Assembly: GCA_964019165.1 (NCBI GenBank)
Contig: OZ025281.1
Span: 9,732,388-9,796,387, forward strand
DNA from: Mastigias papua
Lineage: Eukaryota > Cnidaria > Scyphozoa > Rhizostomeae > Mastigiidae
Reading direction: 5' to 3'
Length of the DNA stretch: 64,000 nucleotides
Position numbers and translations under genes: made by a program. A model generated the notes under the pieces. The model was not told the origin of the DNA. It saw only the letters and a program-made list of their open reading frames with translations, and did no database searches. Shown piece after piece: positions 25,584-36,060 of this stretch (position 1 is its first letter; every line of letters starts with the position of its first letter).

Positions 25584-25700
25584 GTATGTGCAAAACCTTT
25601 CGATGTCACAGATTTTCGGACAACTCTAAACGTCGTACAGGTAGATTTTGGGACAATCGTTGTCCGAAAGTCTTTCGAGCCCGAAAGGTTTTGTACTTAA
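25584..25700. repeat. Short foldback repeat
   Basis: GCAAAACCTTTCG on the left faces CGAAAGGTTTTGT on the right, with a second inner pair (TTCGGACAAC / GTTGTCCGAA). It would fold into a roughly 110-nt hairpin. Probably a MITE remnant. Confidence 0.6.
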
Positions 25701-25984
25701 TGAACAAGAAATCATGGAAAACTATGAATATGTTTGAGAAATTCATTATGCATTTCTTTCTAACATACCTTTTCCTCTTGAAGACCGTGCAAATGATCGA
25801 ATCTGTGTTATTTCTTGCATTTATTCATGAAATTCATTGAAGGCTTTATTTCTAAAAGTATCTTTGACGTGAAACCTTCTTTGCATTTCCTCTTAAGCTT
25901 TTAGCTTCTCTCTTCTCTCCTATGTCTTCTATCCATGTAAATATTGTTCATTAGTGCAAGCTTTCTATTGATTGAAGCTTACCA

Positions 25985-26110
25985 ATCTGTATATAGCTAC
26001 GACCTACTTGGCTTGATCGAGACACACCTTGATAGTTCTGTGGATGAAAATAGACTAATTCTTCCTAGCCACACTGTCAAGAGCAACCATCTATCGAATA
26101 CCAAGCGGTG
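25985..26110 (+). pseudogene. LINE endonuclease scrap
   Basis: Reads YDLLGLIETHLDSSVDENR, matching the ETWLDSS block of LINE apurinic endonucleases. Stops follow. Surrounded by non-coding DNA. Confidence 0.5.
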
Positions 26111-27149
26111 AGATATTCAGTAGGCCTTTATATTGAGGAAGTCCAAGCCAAATCTCAAGATGAATTTGATACATTTTTGGAAAACTTTTTTTTATATATG
26201 CACTTAGTTAATACAAACATTAATACAAAACAATAGCGATATCACTGGGTGCAATATCAATGTCATACCTAGTGGCCTTTACATAAACGACACAATCCAC
26301 ACTAAGAGCGAGTTGGCGAAATCACCAGATAATAGGATAACGTAAGGTATCACTCCAAAGCGGCCACTTTATGAAATTTCATCATTTAGCTGCCTGGCTG
26401 CACTATTCGCTCTTAGTGTGATTGCAAACTTGACGAAAAGACAAAAAACAATATTTAATATACTAAATACACTGAAGAACAAAAGATGGAAATTTGCAAC
26501 AATGATAGCATGATAAGTGGAAACAACGTTTTTAGGGAATTCGTTCTTCGCGTTGTTAACATGTCAATTAAAGCGACCTGTTTCTCATATGAAAGAGATG
26601 GTTGCCTGTAATATCTCCTTGTTGTTAGAATCAGCAGGTAAACCCTTACATCCATACAACAAAATATGCGGAACTAGCCTCCATCATCCAACCTTACGTA
26701 AAAAATGCCATCATCATATAGTATTTGCCAAAATAATTGCACACAAGCCAGCTCTAACTCCATACAGTCGAACAATCTGGCAAATGTTCCAGCCTTTAGA
26801 AAGAGCATTGAACTGCACAAGTGACGAGAAACATTTCAGGAACTCCAGTGTCCAAATTGGGAAGCTATAATGCTGACTGACGTGTTATCAAACAGTTTCT
26901 CAACCTTAATCCCACATGAGACCAAACAGTTCGACCCCGGCAGGCACAAAACAGCCTATCAGAAACTTTATCCGTAAGAAAAACCGTGCAACAAAAGCTT
27001 TATTTAGAATAGTATACCTGACTACAAGCTAATGGATATACACAACATGAAAGCGGCAGGAAAGCACAAACTTCGAAAGTCATTGAGGATGCTTAAAACA
27101 AGTATTTTGCAAAATTGGAATAGCTCTATCAAATCCCGAAACACGTCAG
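26111..27149. other. Intergenic, nothing recognised
   Basis: No supported gene. Short inverted echoes of ACTAAGAGCGA occur at about 26300 and 26415 (a possible foldback). Confidence 0.45.
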
Positions 27150-27905
27150 AAACACAGTGGCGGATTCAGACTAAAACCTGACAGGGGCTCAACATCACGA
27201 GTGTGGGCGTGGTGGGCGTGGTCAGTTTGGAAGTAGGCTTTATGCAATGAAATTATAGAGCGAAATATTTGATGATCAATCACATTTATGTGCTACGACG
27301 TTTATCAGCCCTGTCCTAACAATTCACCATAAGATCTGGACGATGTTCAGTACCTGAAGTGATGGTTCTGCTTATCTGTTCTCTGCTCAACATTCAGAAT
27401 AGCAAATCATTTTTACAACATTCTGTATCTAAATAGGCTTGAAATGTACATTGCCAATTCAATCAACCGAACGCACAGAACAACTAGATCTAAAAGCTCC
27501 AATTTATTTGCTGTAACGAAACATATCGTGTGACAGTGACGCAAAACACATCATGGCATCATTATCCTTAGAAGAACGGTCTATTTTGCTCGTATTTATC
27601 GCGCCTACACAGTAAACAGTGTTCAATGCTATCGACTTCCTGAGACACATGGTGATTCTGTTAACACACTACGCATGGTTCACTGAAGTGAAAAGGAAGC
27701 AAAGAACAACAAAGTGGCAGTCCTTACCCAAGATGGAGATTTAATTTATGTACCGTGCAGTTATGTCGAACCAAATCAATTCGCAGACTTTAGGCTTTTC
27801 AGATAAAGTACAAGTAACTGATTCGACTCAAGTAATGACGTCTAAACTAGTCCTGAGAGTCCCTCACTGTCAACAACAAAATGCAAACAGGGTCCTACAG
27901 ATGCA

Positions 27906-27911
27906 AGCGGT
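27906..27911. other. Polinton target-site duplication, left
   Basis: AGCGGT immediately before the left inverted repeat. An identical hexamer follows the right repeat. Six bases is the Polinton/Maverick norm. Confidence 0.9.
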
Positions 27912-29242
27912 ATATATAAGGTATTATCAAAGAGCTGGTGCAAAATTGGGTATAAGTGGGGTTTTGAGGGGTGTAAATGAAAAAATGGTGAAATATGATT
28001 ATTTTATAAAATGGAAATTAACAGAATGATAAAATTAGTATATATAAGAAATGGTAAAAAGGGTTGGTATTAAGGAATGTGGTAATTGGATGATTGGAGA
28101 ATAATGAATGTTTATGAGAGAATGGTAAAATAGAATGGGAATTATAAGATGAATAAATTAGAATGGAATTATTGGATGAATAATTAGAATGGAATTATTG
28201 GATGAATAATTAGAATGGAATTATAAAATGAAATTATAAAATGAAATTATAAAATGAAATTATAAAATGAAATTATAAAATGAAATTATAAAATGAAATT
28301 ATAAAATGAAATTATAAAATGAAATTATAAAATGAAATTATAAAATGAAATTATAAAATGAAATTATAAAATGGATTTATAAAATGGATTTATAAAATGA
28401 ATTTATAAAATGAAATTATAAAATGAATTTATAAAATGGATTTATAAAATGAATTTATAAAATGGATTTATAAAATGGATTTATAAAATGGATTTATAAA
28501 ATGGATTTATAAAATGGATTTATAAAATGGATTTTATAAAATGGATTTATAAAATGGATTTATAAAAATGGATTTATAAAATGGATTTATAAAATGGATT
28601 TATAAAATGGATTTATAAAATGGATTTATAAAATGGATTTATAAAATGGATTTATAAAATGGATTTATAAAATGGATGTAAAAGGACTAGTACCAATAAA
28701 CTGGAATAAAATGTTATTTAAGATGTATTGGAATTAATTTAGAATAAATGGATTTAATACAATGGAAATGATTGTTGGAAATTTTTAAAAAATTCTTCCT
28801 ATGGTATACAAACCACTCCGTTATTAATGGTGCATAATAAAATAGCCATTTTATATTGGACGTTAATAAATAAGTCTTACTTTTGTTATCATTAAATGGG
28901 TATATGGATTATTTGTTATTTATTGGTTTAGACAATTTAGTCTTAACGGTGTGAAAATATGGAATCACCCGGCCAGATTGGTTTAGCGTTAGCTAAAACA
29001 ATATGGCCAGGCAATCAGTCAATGGTTTTATAAACTAGCCATTTTCCATTGGGGTTACTTAATGGCCTTACTTAATGGCTTTACTAAAACACCTATTTAT
29101 TTGGGTGCGATTTTAATTACAAGCATAAATAACATATTTTATTGGCTTTTGGGGATTGTTACAAGTGATATTTATATGAATTTGTACCACTATCGTGTGG
29201 TTTTATTTCGCTTGTGATTTATGTATGGTCACATCGCGTGGT
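27912..29242. repeat. Polinton left terminal inverted repeat
   Basis: 1,331 bp, mirrored at 48045-49375 with exactly equal length. All segments I compared agree, including single-base irregularities in the internal minisatellite. The repeat starts ATATATAAGG and ends at ...CATCGCGTGGT. Non-coding. It is expected to carry the replication origin where terminal protein primes synthesis, and integrase recognition ends. Confidence 0.95.
28165..28680. repeat. 13-bp minisatellite inside left TIR
   Basis: About 38 tandem units of the TAAAATGGATTTA type. The outer part uses the variant TAAAATGAAATTA and the inner part the GGATTTA form, with two units carrying one extra base. A TTGGATGAATAATTAGAATGG-like longer repeat precedes it. 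Confidence 0.95.
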
Positions 29243-29289
29243 TGTGTTTTATGTGCGTGTATAAAAATATAATTATATATATATAAGAG

Positions 29290-29790
29290 ATGAAAAAAAT
29301 TTGTGATGATATACAATCATGTGTTTCTAATAGCGATTATGAAAGTATTAAAACGATCTATCACTTATCACAAGAAATAACAAAGATTTGTCAAATTGCT
29401 GCAAGAGAAGGTAATTTAGAATGTTTAAAATACGCTCATGAAATTGGATGTCCATGGGATAAAGAAACTTGCACACAAGCAGCAATAAATGGTCATTTAG
29501 AATGTTTAAGATATGCTCATGAAAATGGTTGCCCATGGGATAAAGAAACATGCTCAAGAGCTGCTTGTAATGATAATATTGATTGTTTAAAATATGCTCA
29601 TGAAAATGGTTGTCCATGGGATTCTATAACATCTGTTGGTGCTGCTAAATATGGTAAAATAGAATGTTTTAAATATGCTCTTGAAAATGGATGTCCTTTA
29701 GAAGATTACATCTGCGAGTTGGCTGCAGAAAACGGTCATTTAGATTGTTTAAAATACGCTCATGAACATGGGTGTCCGTGGGATTATTAA
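29290..29790 (+). CDS. Ankyrin-type repeat protein, short
   Basis: 166 residues. After a 40-residue leader there are four 27-residue units and a partial fifth, each of the form (E/D)CLKYAHENGCPWDKETC--AA-NGHL. This is the ankyrin-like repeat style abundant in Mimivirus-type giant viruses and some protists, where such proteins often act as host-interaction adaptors. The frame stops directly after a CPWDY motif, so it looks like a shortened relative of the two about 390-residue proteins at the other end of the element. First gene after the left inverted repeat. Its ATG follows an all-AT leader (ATATATATATAAGAG). Function not known. Confidence 0.8.
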   Translation: MKKICDDIQSCVSNSDYESIKTIYHLSQEITKICQIAAREGNLECLKYAHEIGCPWDKETCTQAAINGHLECLRYAHENGCPWDKETCSRAACNDNIDCLKYAHENGCPWDSITSVGAAKYGKIECFKYALENGCPLEDYICELAAENGHLDCLKYAHEHGCPWDY

Positions 29791-29868
29791 TTTTAATGAT
29801 TTATTTATTTATCCTCTAAGTGGGTATTCATATTATTATTATATTTTATTGTAATATAAAATATAACA

Positions 29869-30513
29869 ATGAAGATACCTAATTTAGACTTAAATAAAAA
29901 AGAATGCGATAATAATTATATATTAAAATGGCCATTTCGTTTACTCATTATTGGCGATAGCTCTCGTGGTAAAACAAACTTAGTGATTTATATGGTTCTT
30001 TCATGTATGTTCTTTGATCGGCCTGATATAATTTATTATTATGGTCGTAATATTCAACAGGATAAAATACAATACTTAAAATCAATTTCCGATAAAATGA
30101 GAGATAAAATAGGTTATGATTTTTTTGTGTTAATAGATGATGTTACAAAAATACCATGTTGTGATGCTTATAAAAATAATTCTAAAAAATTAATTATATT
30201 CGATGATCTTATGACAGCAAAAAATGCAAGCAAAAACATTATAGATCATTTTATCTACGGACGACAGAAAAATATTTCAAGTATATTCTTATCACAATGT
30301 TATACGGATGTCGAACAGGCTATAAGACTTAATTCTAATTATATGGTTTTATATCATCCTAAGACTAAACGCTGTATGAAGATGATATTACGCGAAAATT
30401 TCATCGATGAAAATGCTTTTGATAACTTAAAAGGACAGGAGCACAAACATGATTTTATTTTTGTGGATAAAGATAATGAAAAATATTATAAAAATTTTGA
30501 TGAAGAAATATAA
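29869..30513 (+). CDS. FtsK/HerA (A32-like) genome-packaging ATPase
   Basis: 214 residues. Walker A GDSSRGKT at 29-36 follows a hydrophobic strand (WPFRLLIIG). Walker B LIIFDD is at 108-113. A conserved FIYGRQKNISSIFLSQ block (sensor/arginine-finger region) follows at about 123. This is the DNA-packaging ATPase common to Polintons, adintoviruses and nucleocytoplasmic large DNA viruses. It would pump the genome into the capsid at a vertex. Length is normal for the family. Preceded by the leader AATATAAAATATAACA and followed 10 bp later by a zinc-ribbon gene. Confidence 0.92.
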   Translation: MKIPNLDLNKKECDNNYILKWPFRLLIIGDSSRGKTNLVIYMVLSCMFFDRPDIIYYYGRNIQQDKIQYLKSISDKMRDKIGYDFFVLIDDVTKIPCCDAYKNNSKKLIIFDDLMTAKNASKNIIDHFIYGRQKNISSIFLSQCYTDVEQAIRLNSNYMVLYHPKTKRCMKMILRENFIDENAFDNLKGQEHKHDFIFVDKDNEKYYKNFDEEI

Positions 30514-30523
30514 TAATATATAT

Positions 30524-30673
30524 ATGAGTGATATATATTGTGTGAAATGTAAAACAAAAACACCGACCATTGATGAAAAAGTTGTTGTCACAAAGAATAA
30601 CAGAAACGCTATCACAGGAAAATGTCAAAATTGCGGAAGAACAAAATACATGTTTATTAAGAAACAATTATAA
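30524..30673 (+). CDS. Small zinc-ribbon protein, DUF5679-like
   Basis: 49 residues. Two CxxC pairs (C6/C9 and C34/C37) frame a short basic segment with the TKNNRNAI...G pattern, then KYMFIKK. This is the DUF5679-type zinc ribbon found in phages and Polintons, with function unknown. A longer frame opens upstream inside the ATPase gene, but the ATG at 30524 sits behind the element's usual TAATAATATATAT leader and starts the conserved part. The next gene begins with a near-duplicate of the same ribbon. Confidence 0.75.
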   Translation: MSDIYCVKCKTKTPTIDEKVVVTKNNRNAITGKCQNCGRTKYMFIKKQL

Positions 30674-30684
30674 GATATAATATA

Positions 30685-31197
30685 ATGGAAATATATTGTG
30701 TTAAATGTAAGCAGAAAACAGATACGGAAAATATTGGAAAAACAACAACAAAGAATAATAGATTGGCAATACGAGGTAATTGTGAAAAATGTAATACAGA
30801 AAAATATATGTTTATTAAACAATCAGGATCAGCTATAGATATCCATAAATTAATTGGTAACTTACCACGGCCAAAGACAGGCTGGACACCAGGTAATTAT
30901 AAGTATCTTGGGCCTTATAATCCATTAGAATCACAAGTATCATTTGATGAAAATACAGGTGAGATACAAAAGATATATACACCGCCTAAAAATAAATTAG
31001 ATGAAATCGCGATGAAACACGATATTTGTTATTCAGTAAATCCACAAAACAAAGGCGATTGTGATCGTACGATGGTAAAGTCAATTGATGAGATGCCATA
31101 CAAAGACATGAATAAAATGGCTATGCTTGCAAGAACAATTATTAACAAAAAACAACAACTTGGATTAGGAGTAAAAAAAAAAACGACACAAAAATAG
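30685..31197 (+). CDS. Zinc ribbon fused to phospholipase A2-like domain
   Basis: 170 residues. Residues 1-46 repeat the DUF5679-like zinc ribbon of the preceding gene (C5/C8, C33/C36). Residues about 66-150 resemble the PLA2 domain of parvovirus VP1 and adintovirus proteins: a calcium-loop-like YLGPYNP at 74-80 and the catalytic His-Asp pair in MKHDICY (H112-D113), followed by a DCDRTM helix. In virions such a domain helps membrane escape. That role here is inferred. The C-terminus runs into an A11 tract at 31173-31183, past which the -1 frame leads straight into the integrase. In related elements I recall this domain directly fused to the integrase, so the stop at 31195-31197 may be a frameshift site. 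Confidence 0.75.
   Translation: MEIYCVKCKQKTDTENIGKTTTKNNRLAIRGNCEKCNTEKYMFIKQSGSAIDIHKLIGNLPRPKTGWTPGNYKYLGPYNPLESQVSFDENTGEIQKIYTPPKNKLDEIAMKHDICYSVNPQNKGDCDRTMVKSIDEMPYKDMNKMAMLARTIINKKQQLGLGVKKKTTQK
31173..31183 (+). other. A11 tract at PLA2/integrase junction
   Basis: Eleven A residues (GGAGT-A11-CG). The integrase frame (-1) is open from about 31144, so slippage here would join the two proteins. It may also be a homopolymer indel or assembly error. Confidence 0.6.
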
Positions 31198-31226
31198 ATA
31201 ATGATCGTAAAGAATACGCGAAAGAA

Positions 31227-32045
31227 ATGCATAAACGTGCTATCCATAAGTTTCAAAGACGATTTGTTTATAGCCCTGGCATTGATGAAATATGGACAGC
31301 AGATTTGATTATTTTAAACAGAAAACAATATGTAAAACAAAATGATGGGTATAAATATATTTTAACTGTAATGGATTTGTTTTCACGTTATGCATGGGTA
31401 CGAGTCACAAAGAATAAAGATAAAAAAACAATTGCTGATGCATTTGAGGATATTATAAATAAAAGCGAGCGAAAGTGTGCGAGGCTATGGACGGACGACG
31501 GAGGTGAATTTTACAATAAATACTTTCAAAATACATTAAAACGGCTTAAAATTATTAGATATACAACAAAAAGTCATTTAAAAGCTATTATGATTGAGAG
31601 ATATAATCAAACGCTTATGAATAAGATAAGTTATTTGTTTACAGAACGTGGTAATTATCGTTATATCGACGATATACATAATATCGTGGATAAATATAAT
31701 AACACATATCATAGTTCTATAAAAATGACACCACAAGAAGCAAGTAAAAAAGAAAATGAAGGCTTGGCATATTATAATCAATATAATAAAAAGATACGTG
31801 ATAGATATTTACAAAATAAAAAAGCAAAATATAAAATAAATGATCATGTTAGAATAAAAAGAACTAAAAAACACTTTGATAAGGGTTATGACAAACGATG
31901 GTCTGATGAAATTTATTTAATTTATAAAAAAATTAATTCATCATTACCACCTACATTTAAAATTAAAGAAATTTTAGAAAATGGAAAATATAAATATATT
32001 TCACGAAATTTTTATGAACAAGAATTACAAAAAACAAAATTTTAA
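31227..32045 (+). CDS. Retroviral-type (rve) DDE integrase
   Basis: 272 residues from the first in-frame ATG. The RNase H-fold core shows D26 (WTADLI), D90 (WTDDGGEF) and E124 (MIERYNQT), the DDE triad. The C-terminus carries a basic SH3-like part and the ELQK ending typical of Polinton integrases. It inserts the element into host DNA and generates the 6-bp duplication seen here. Unlike its neighbours it has no AT leader before the ATG. The frame is open about 80 bases upstream and family-like residues (YAKE) precede the ATG, suggesting expression by frameshift from the PLA2 gene or loss of a former fusion. Confidence 0.93.
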   Translation: MHKRAIHKFQRRFVYSPGIDEIWTADLIILNRKQYVKQNDGYKYILTVMDLFSRYAWVRVTKNKDKKTIADAFEDIINKSERKCARLWTDDGGEFYNKYFQNTLKRLKIIRYTTKSHLKAIMIERYNQTLMNKISYLFTERGNYRYIDDIHNIVDKYNNTYHSSIKMTPQEASKKENEGLAYYNQYNKKIRDRYLQNKKAKYKINDHVRIKRTKKHFDKGYDKRWSDEIYLIYKKINSSLPPTFKIKEILENGKYKYISRNFYEQELQKTKF

Positions 32046-32083
32046 AAAAAATACTTAAAGAAAATTTTATATATATAAATTAT

Positions 32084-35000
32084 ATGAATAATCAATTTGA
32101 AAATTTTATCACAACTTTTAAAAATATTCTTAAAAGTAAAAATCGTGATATTAAAAAGGCATACTATTTTGCTTTAAATGCTTTGAGAAGTGTTAATGCT
32201 TTTCAATTCAAACCAAGGCAACAAGTCATAATAAATAAATTAATAAAATATTATAGTGAACCCAATGAAACTAAAAAAAACGAATTAAATGATTATATAA
32301 CACAATATTATATCGACGACGACGATGATGATGATGATGTAATAGATGAAGATGATGAAGAGGATGAAGATGATGATGATAATAATAAAGTTATAAGAGA
32401 TATTTTAGTAAAAAAATTGGAATTTAATTTAGAAGATGTAATCAAATTAGAGAATTATTCGATTAATAAATTATTATCTTTATATAATATTACATTAAAA
32501 TCAGCTTTAACCCCGTATATTTTGGGGACATGGGTTTGTGAAAAACAATTGCTTTTTTCTGAGCCATATAAAAAAACTTTTATAAAACGATATATAAAAA
32601 AACATCCTGTCGTTAAATGTAATTCAATTGTAAAAATTATTATGGCTTCTGTAAATGACAAAAAGAGAATATATCCAATATTTCAAACTAAATATATTAT
32701 AATAAGAAATGAGGAGGACATAGATTATTTTTTAAGGGAAAGCGCGATAGACATCGTAAGTAGGATTGGTAAATTCACAAAAAAAATGAATGCGCAACAA
32801 AGCACAGAAACACAACCAGATAATAGGAGTGGGTACACTGATGTTGGTATTGAATATGAGAAGATGAATATTGTAAAAATTCAAAATGTCTTCGCAAACG
32901 GGTATATTTCATTAGATCCACGAATAATAAACACTAAGTCATGTATTAATATCAAGAATAACGATGATAAATGCTTTTTGTATTGTCATTTACTTCACGA
33001 AAGATATAAATTAAATAATTTTAAAAAAATACAAAACCCTGAGAGGCTCCATGGTCAAAAAGCATTCAATTATAATAATCAAATGATTCACTTGAATTAT
33101 GAAAATATTAATTTTCCAATACCATATAACACATTTTATACTGTTAAAAAGATTAAAGAACAGAATAAAACAAGAATAAATATTTTTGAGTATAAAGAAA
33201 ATAAAAAGAATGATATAGTACCAATATATCATAGTAAAAAAACGGAATATAAAGATTGTATGAATTTGTCAGTTATTTCTGATAAAGCAAAAAAGAATTA
33301 TCATTATGTTTATATTAAAAATTTAAATAAATTGTTAAAAAATACAACGAAATATGATGGCACGAAAATTTGTGAAAACTGTTTGAAATCTTTTAGCACA
33401 CAAAAAGCGTTTAATTCAATTAATCATAAATGTAATTACAAATATAATTCATCAGAATTACCAAGTCATATGGCCATCGCTGATAATAAATTATTAAAAT
33501 GTCCCATAGACATGTATGTGAAACCATTTAATCTTAAACATTCAATACATTTGCCATTTGTGATGTATTGCGATTTCGAGAGTATATTAAAAATATCAGA
33601 AGATGAAAAATATCCTGACAAACGAGAGCATAAATTATCAAGTTATTGCTATAATTTAGTGTGTCGTGAACGACCGGTGTTTAATCGTTATAAATTATAT
33701 CGTGGAAATGGAAATGAATCAGTTATAGATCATTTTTTAGCAGAAGTTAAAAATGTATTAGAATATATTAAACAATGTAAAAAGAAATTCTATTCATTAC
33801 CAGCTTTAACAGATCAACAATTAAAAAGACATAAGAAATTGAAACATTGTGAAATATGTGATGTCCGCTTTGATAAAGATATAAAACGGGTTCAACATCA
33901 TAATCATATATCAGGCGATTATATCGCAACAACATGTCAGTCGTGTAACAGCAAAATAAGAACTGATACAACCTTATATATCGTCTTCCATTACTTAAAA
34001 GGTTATGATATTCATTATATCATCAATAAAATAAATGATTATTTCAAGGACTCTAATATAAATCTACTTGGTACAAATAGTCAAAGTATTTTTCATATTG
34101 ATATAGGGTTTACTATTAAAATCATTGATTCTCATGAATATATTAAAGGATCATTAAAAAGCCTATCAGAAAACTTAAAAGATGAAGATATAATTTACAC
34201 ACGTAATTTAGTTAATAAATACGGAAATGATTTTATTAAAAAAGATATATTTCCATATCGATATATTGATGATTTTACAAAATATGATGAAACAACATTC
34301 CCTGATAAAAAATATTTTGATAATGTAGATAAAGAAACATATGAAAATTATCGTAAGTTTTATTATTCAAACTTTAATACGCTTGGTGAATACTCTGATT
34401 ATTATCTCGAAAAGGATGTAAGATTATTATCTGATATTATGGAATCATATAGAACGATATTTATGGATAAATATGAGACTGAAATATTTAGTCATTATTC
34501 TATAAATTCATTAACTTGGGAAATCATGAAAAAATGGTGTCCAGTACAAATAAAAATATTAGATAATTATAAAATTTATAGTGCTTTTGAAAGCATGACG
34601 AGAGGAGGACTTTGTGATATAGCCTCTATAAGATATTCATACGCGAATAACAAATACATGGAAAATTATGATTCTAATATTGAATCATCATATATAATGC
34701 ATTTTGATATCAATAGTATGTACGGTCATATTATGAGAACCTATCCTATGCCTTATGATGACTTTAGTTTTTTAACAAATGAAGAAATAAACGATTTTAA
34801 TATATGGGATTATGATATTAACAGTGATTATGGTTTTATTTTAAATATTGATATCAGTGAAATTGATATTAAATATCATGATTATTATAATGACCTACCG
34901 TTATTTCCTGTAAAAGAAACGATATTAAAAAAGAATATTAGTGATTATCAAAAACAAATACTTAAAGATAATAAAAAGAATTTTATTTCATCGCAAAAAT

Positions 35001-35995
35001 TGATTTGTAATTTTAATGAAAAGATGAATTACACATTACATTATCTCACATTGCAATTTTATTTAAAAATGCCCGGTTTTAAGATAAAGCAAATAAATAA
35101 TATTATAAGATTTAAACAAGCAAAATATCTTAAGGATTACATAGAATATAATCATAAAAATCGTATAGAAAGTACAAATGAAAATGACAAAAATCTTTAC
35201 AAGCTTATGATTAATTCTTTATTTGGGCGTACGCTTTTAAACAAAAAGAAATATTGTTCAAATCTTAAAATATTCAATAATCAAGATTATGAAAAAGTTC
35301 TTAAAATAGTAAGTAGTGATAGATTTAAAGACTATGAAACAATCGATGAAAACAATGCTATCGTAAATATAGAAAAACAATGTATCAAATTGGACAGTCC
35401 ATCATACATAGGATCATGTATTTTAGATTTATCGAAAATCATATTTTATGATAATTGGTATAAACTCAAAAATAAATATAAAGATAATATAGCATTAATG
35501 TATTATGACACTGATTCGTATTTATGCCATATTAAAACTGAGGATATTTATAAAGATATGAGTGAGATGGATATTTTTGACATGTCATCTTATAATCATG
35601 ATTTTAAATATTATACTGAAGGTGTTTATGAGACGGGCTTATTAAAAGATGAAAATTCATCACCTAAAATTGAAAATTCAGTATATAAAACTCAAATTGT
35701 TGAAGCTTGTGCCTTGAAAAGTAAATTATATGGATATATAAAAGAGAATGATAAAATAAAATATAAAGGTATTAAAAATGAATTAGATTTTCAATCATTA
35801 AAAGATGCTATTTTTGATAATAAAACAATCAAAAGCGATTTTTATACAATAAAAGCTAAAGATCATAAAATATACTCATACACTGATAATAAAACACTAA
35901 TGAGTTACATAGACAAACGTTATTTGTATAATCCTGTTATGTCATATGCTTATGGGCATTATATGATTGACAAAAATTATGAAAATATGTTATAA
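32084..35995 (+). CDS. Protein-primed family B DNA polymerase (pPolB)
   Basis: 1,303 residues, normal for Polintons. An acidic tract (78-99) and an extended N-terminal region, possibly the terminal-protein part, come first. A C2H2-like finger (CENCLKSF) follows at about 430. The exonuclease core has D497/E499 (CDFES), D642 (KGYDIHY) and D778 (YYLEKD). An endonuclease VII-like Cys/His insert (CEICDVRF...HHNH...CQSC) lies near 589-625, as in other Polintons. Polymerase motifs: A at D875 (FDINSMYG), B at 1040-1048 (KLMINSLFG), C at 1140-1145 (YYDTDS). All catalytic residues are present, so it should be active. It copies the linear element from its terminal repeats. Leader TTTTATATATATAAATTAT. 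Confidence 0.97.
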   Translation: MNNQFENFITTFKNILKSKNRDIKKAYYFALNALRSVNAFQFKPRQQVIINKLIKYYSEPNETKKNELNDYITQYYIDDDDDDDDVIDEDDEEDEDDDDNNKVIRDILVKKLEFNLEDVIKLENYSINKLLSLYNITLKSALTPYILGTWVCEKQLLFSEPYKKTFIKRYIKKHPVVKCNSIVKIIMASVNDKKRIYPIFQTKYIIIRNEEDIDYFLRESAIDIVSRIGKFTKKMNAQQSTETQPDNRSGYTDVGIEYEKMNIVKIQNVFANGYISLDPRIINTKSCINIKNNDDKCFLYCHLLHERYKLNNFKKIQNPERLHGQKAFNYNNQMIHLNYENINFPIPYNTFYTVKKIKEQNKTRINIFEYKENKKNDIVPIYHSKKTEYKDCMNLSVISDKAKKNYHYVYIKNLNKLLKNTTKYDGTKICENCLKSFSTQKAFNSINHKCNYKYNSSELPSHMAIADNKLLKCPIDMYVKPFNLKHSIHLPFVMYCDFESILKISEDEKYPDKREHKLSSYCYNLVCRERPVFNRYKLYRGNGNESVIDHFLAEVKNVLEYIKQCKKKFYSLPALTDQQLKRHKKLKHCEICDVRFDKDIKRVQHHNHISGDYIATTCQSCNSKIRTDTTLYIVFHYLKGYDIHYIINKINDYFKDSNINLLGTNSQSIFHIDIGFTIKIIDSHEYIKGSLKSLSENLKDEDIIYTRNLVNKYGNDFIKKDIFPYRYIDDFTKYDETTFPDKKYFDNVDKETYENYRKFYYSNFNTLGEYSDYYLEKDVRLLSDIMESYRTIFMDKYETEIFSHYSINSLTWEIMKKWCPVQIKILDNYKIYSAFESMTRGGLCDIASIRYSYANNKYMENYDSNIESSYIMHFDINSMYGHIMRTYPMPYDDFSFLTNEEINDFNIWDYDINSDYGFILNIDISEIDIKYHDYYNDLPLFPVKETILKKNISDYQKQILKDNKKNFISSQKLICNFNEKMNYTLHYLTLQFYLKMPGFKIKQINNIIRFKQAKYLKDYIEYNHKNRIESTNENDKNLYKLMINSLFGRTLLNKKKYCSNLKIFNNQDYEKVLKIVSSDRFKDYETIDENNAIVNIEKQCIKLDSPSYIGSCILDLSKIIFYDNWYKLKNKYKDNIALMYYDTDSYLCHIKTEDIYKDMSEMDIFDMSSYNHDFKYYTEGVYETGLLKDENSSPKIENSVYKTQIVEACALKSKLYGYIKENDKIKYKGIKNELDFQSLKDAIFDNKTIKSDFYTIKAKDHKIYSYTDNKTLMSYIDKRYLYNPVMSYAYGHYMIDKNYENML

Positions 35996-36060
35996 AATTT
36001 ATGCATTTATTTTATTAGATAAGTGTAAGTTATGTATTTAATTCGTTACTTAATTACAAC

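Noticed and set aside
28165..28680. CRISPR-like array
   Set aside because: Units are contiguous 13-bp tandem repeats with no spacers, inside a eukaryotic transposon's inverted repeat.
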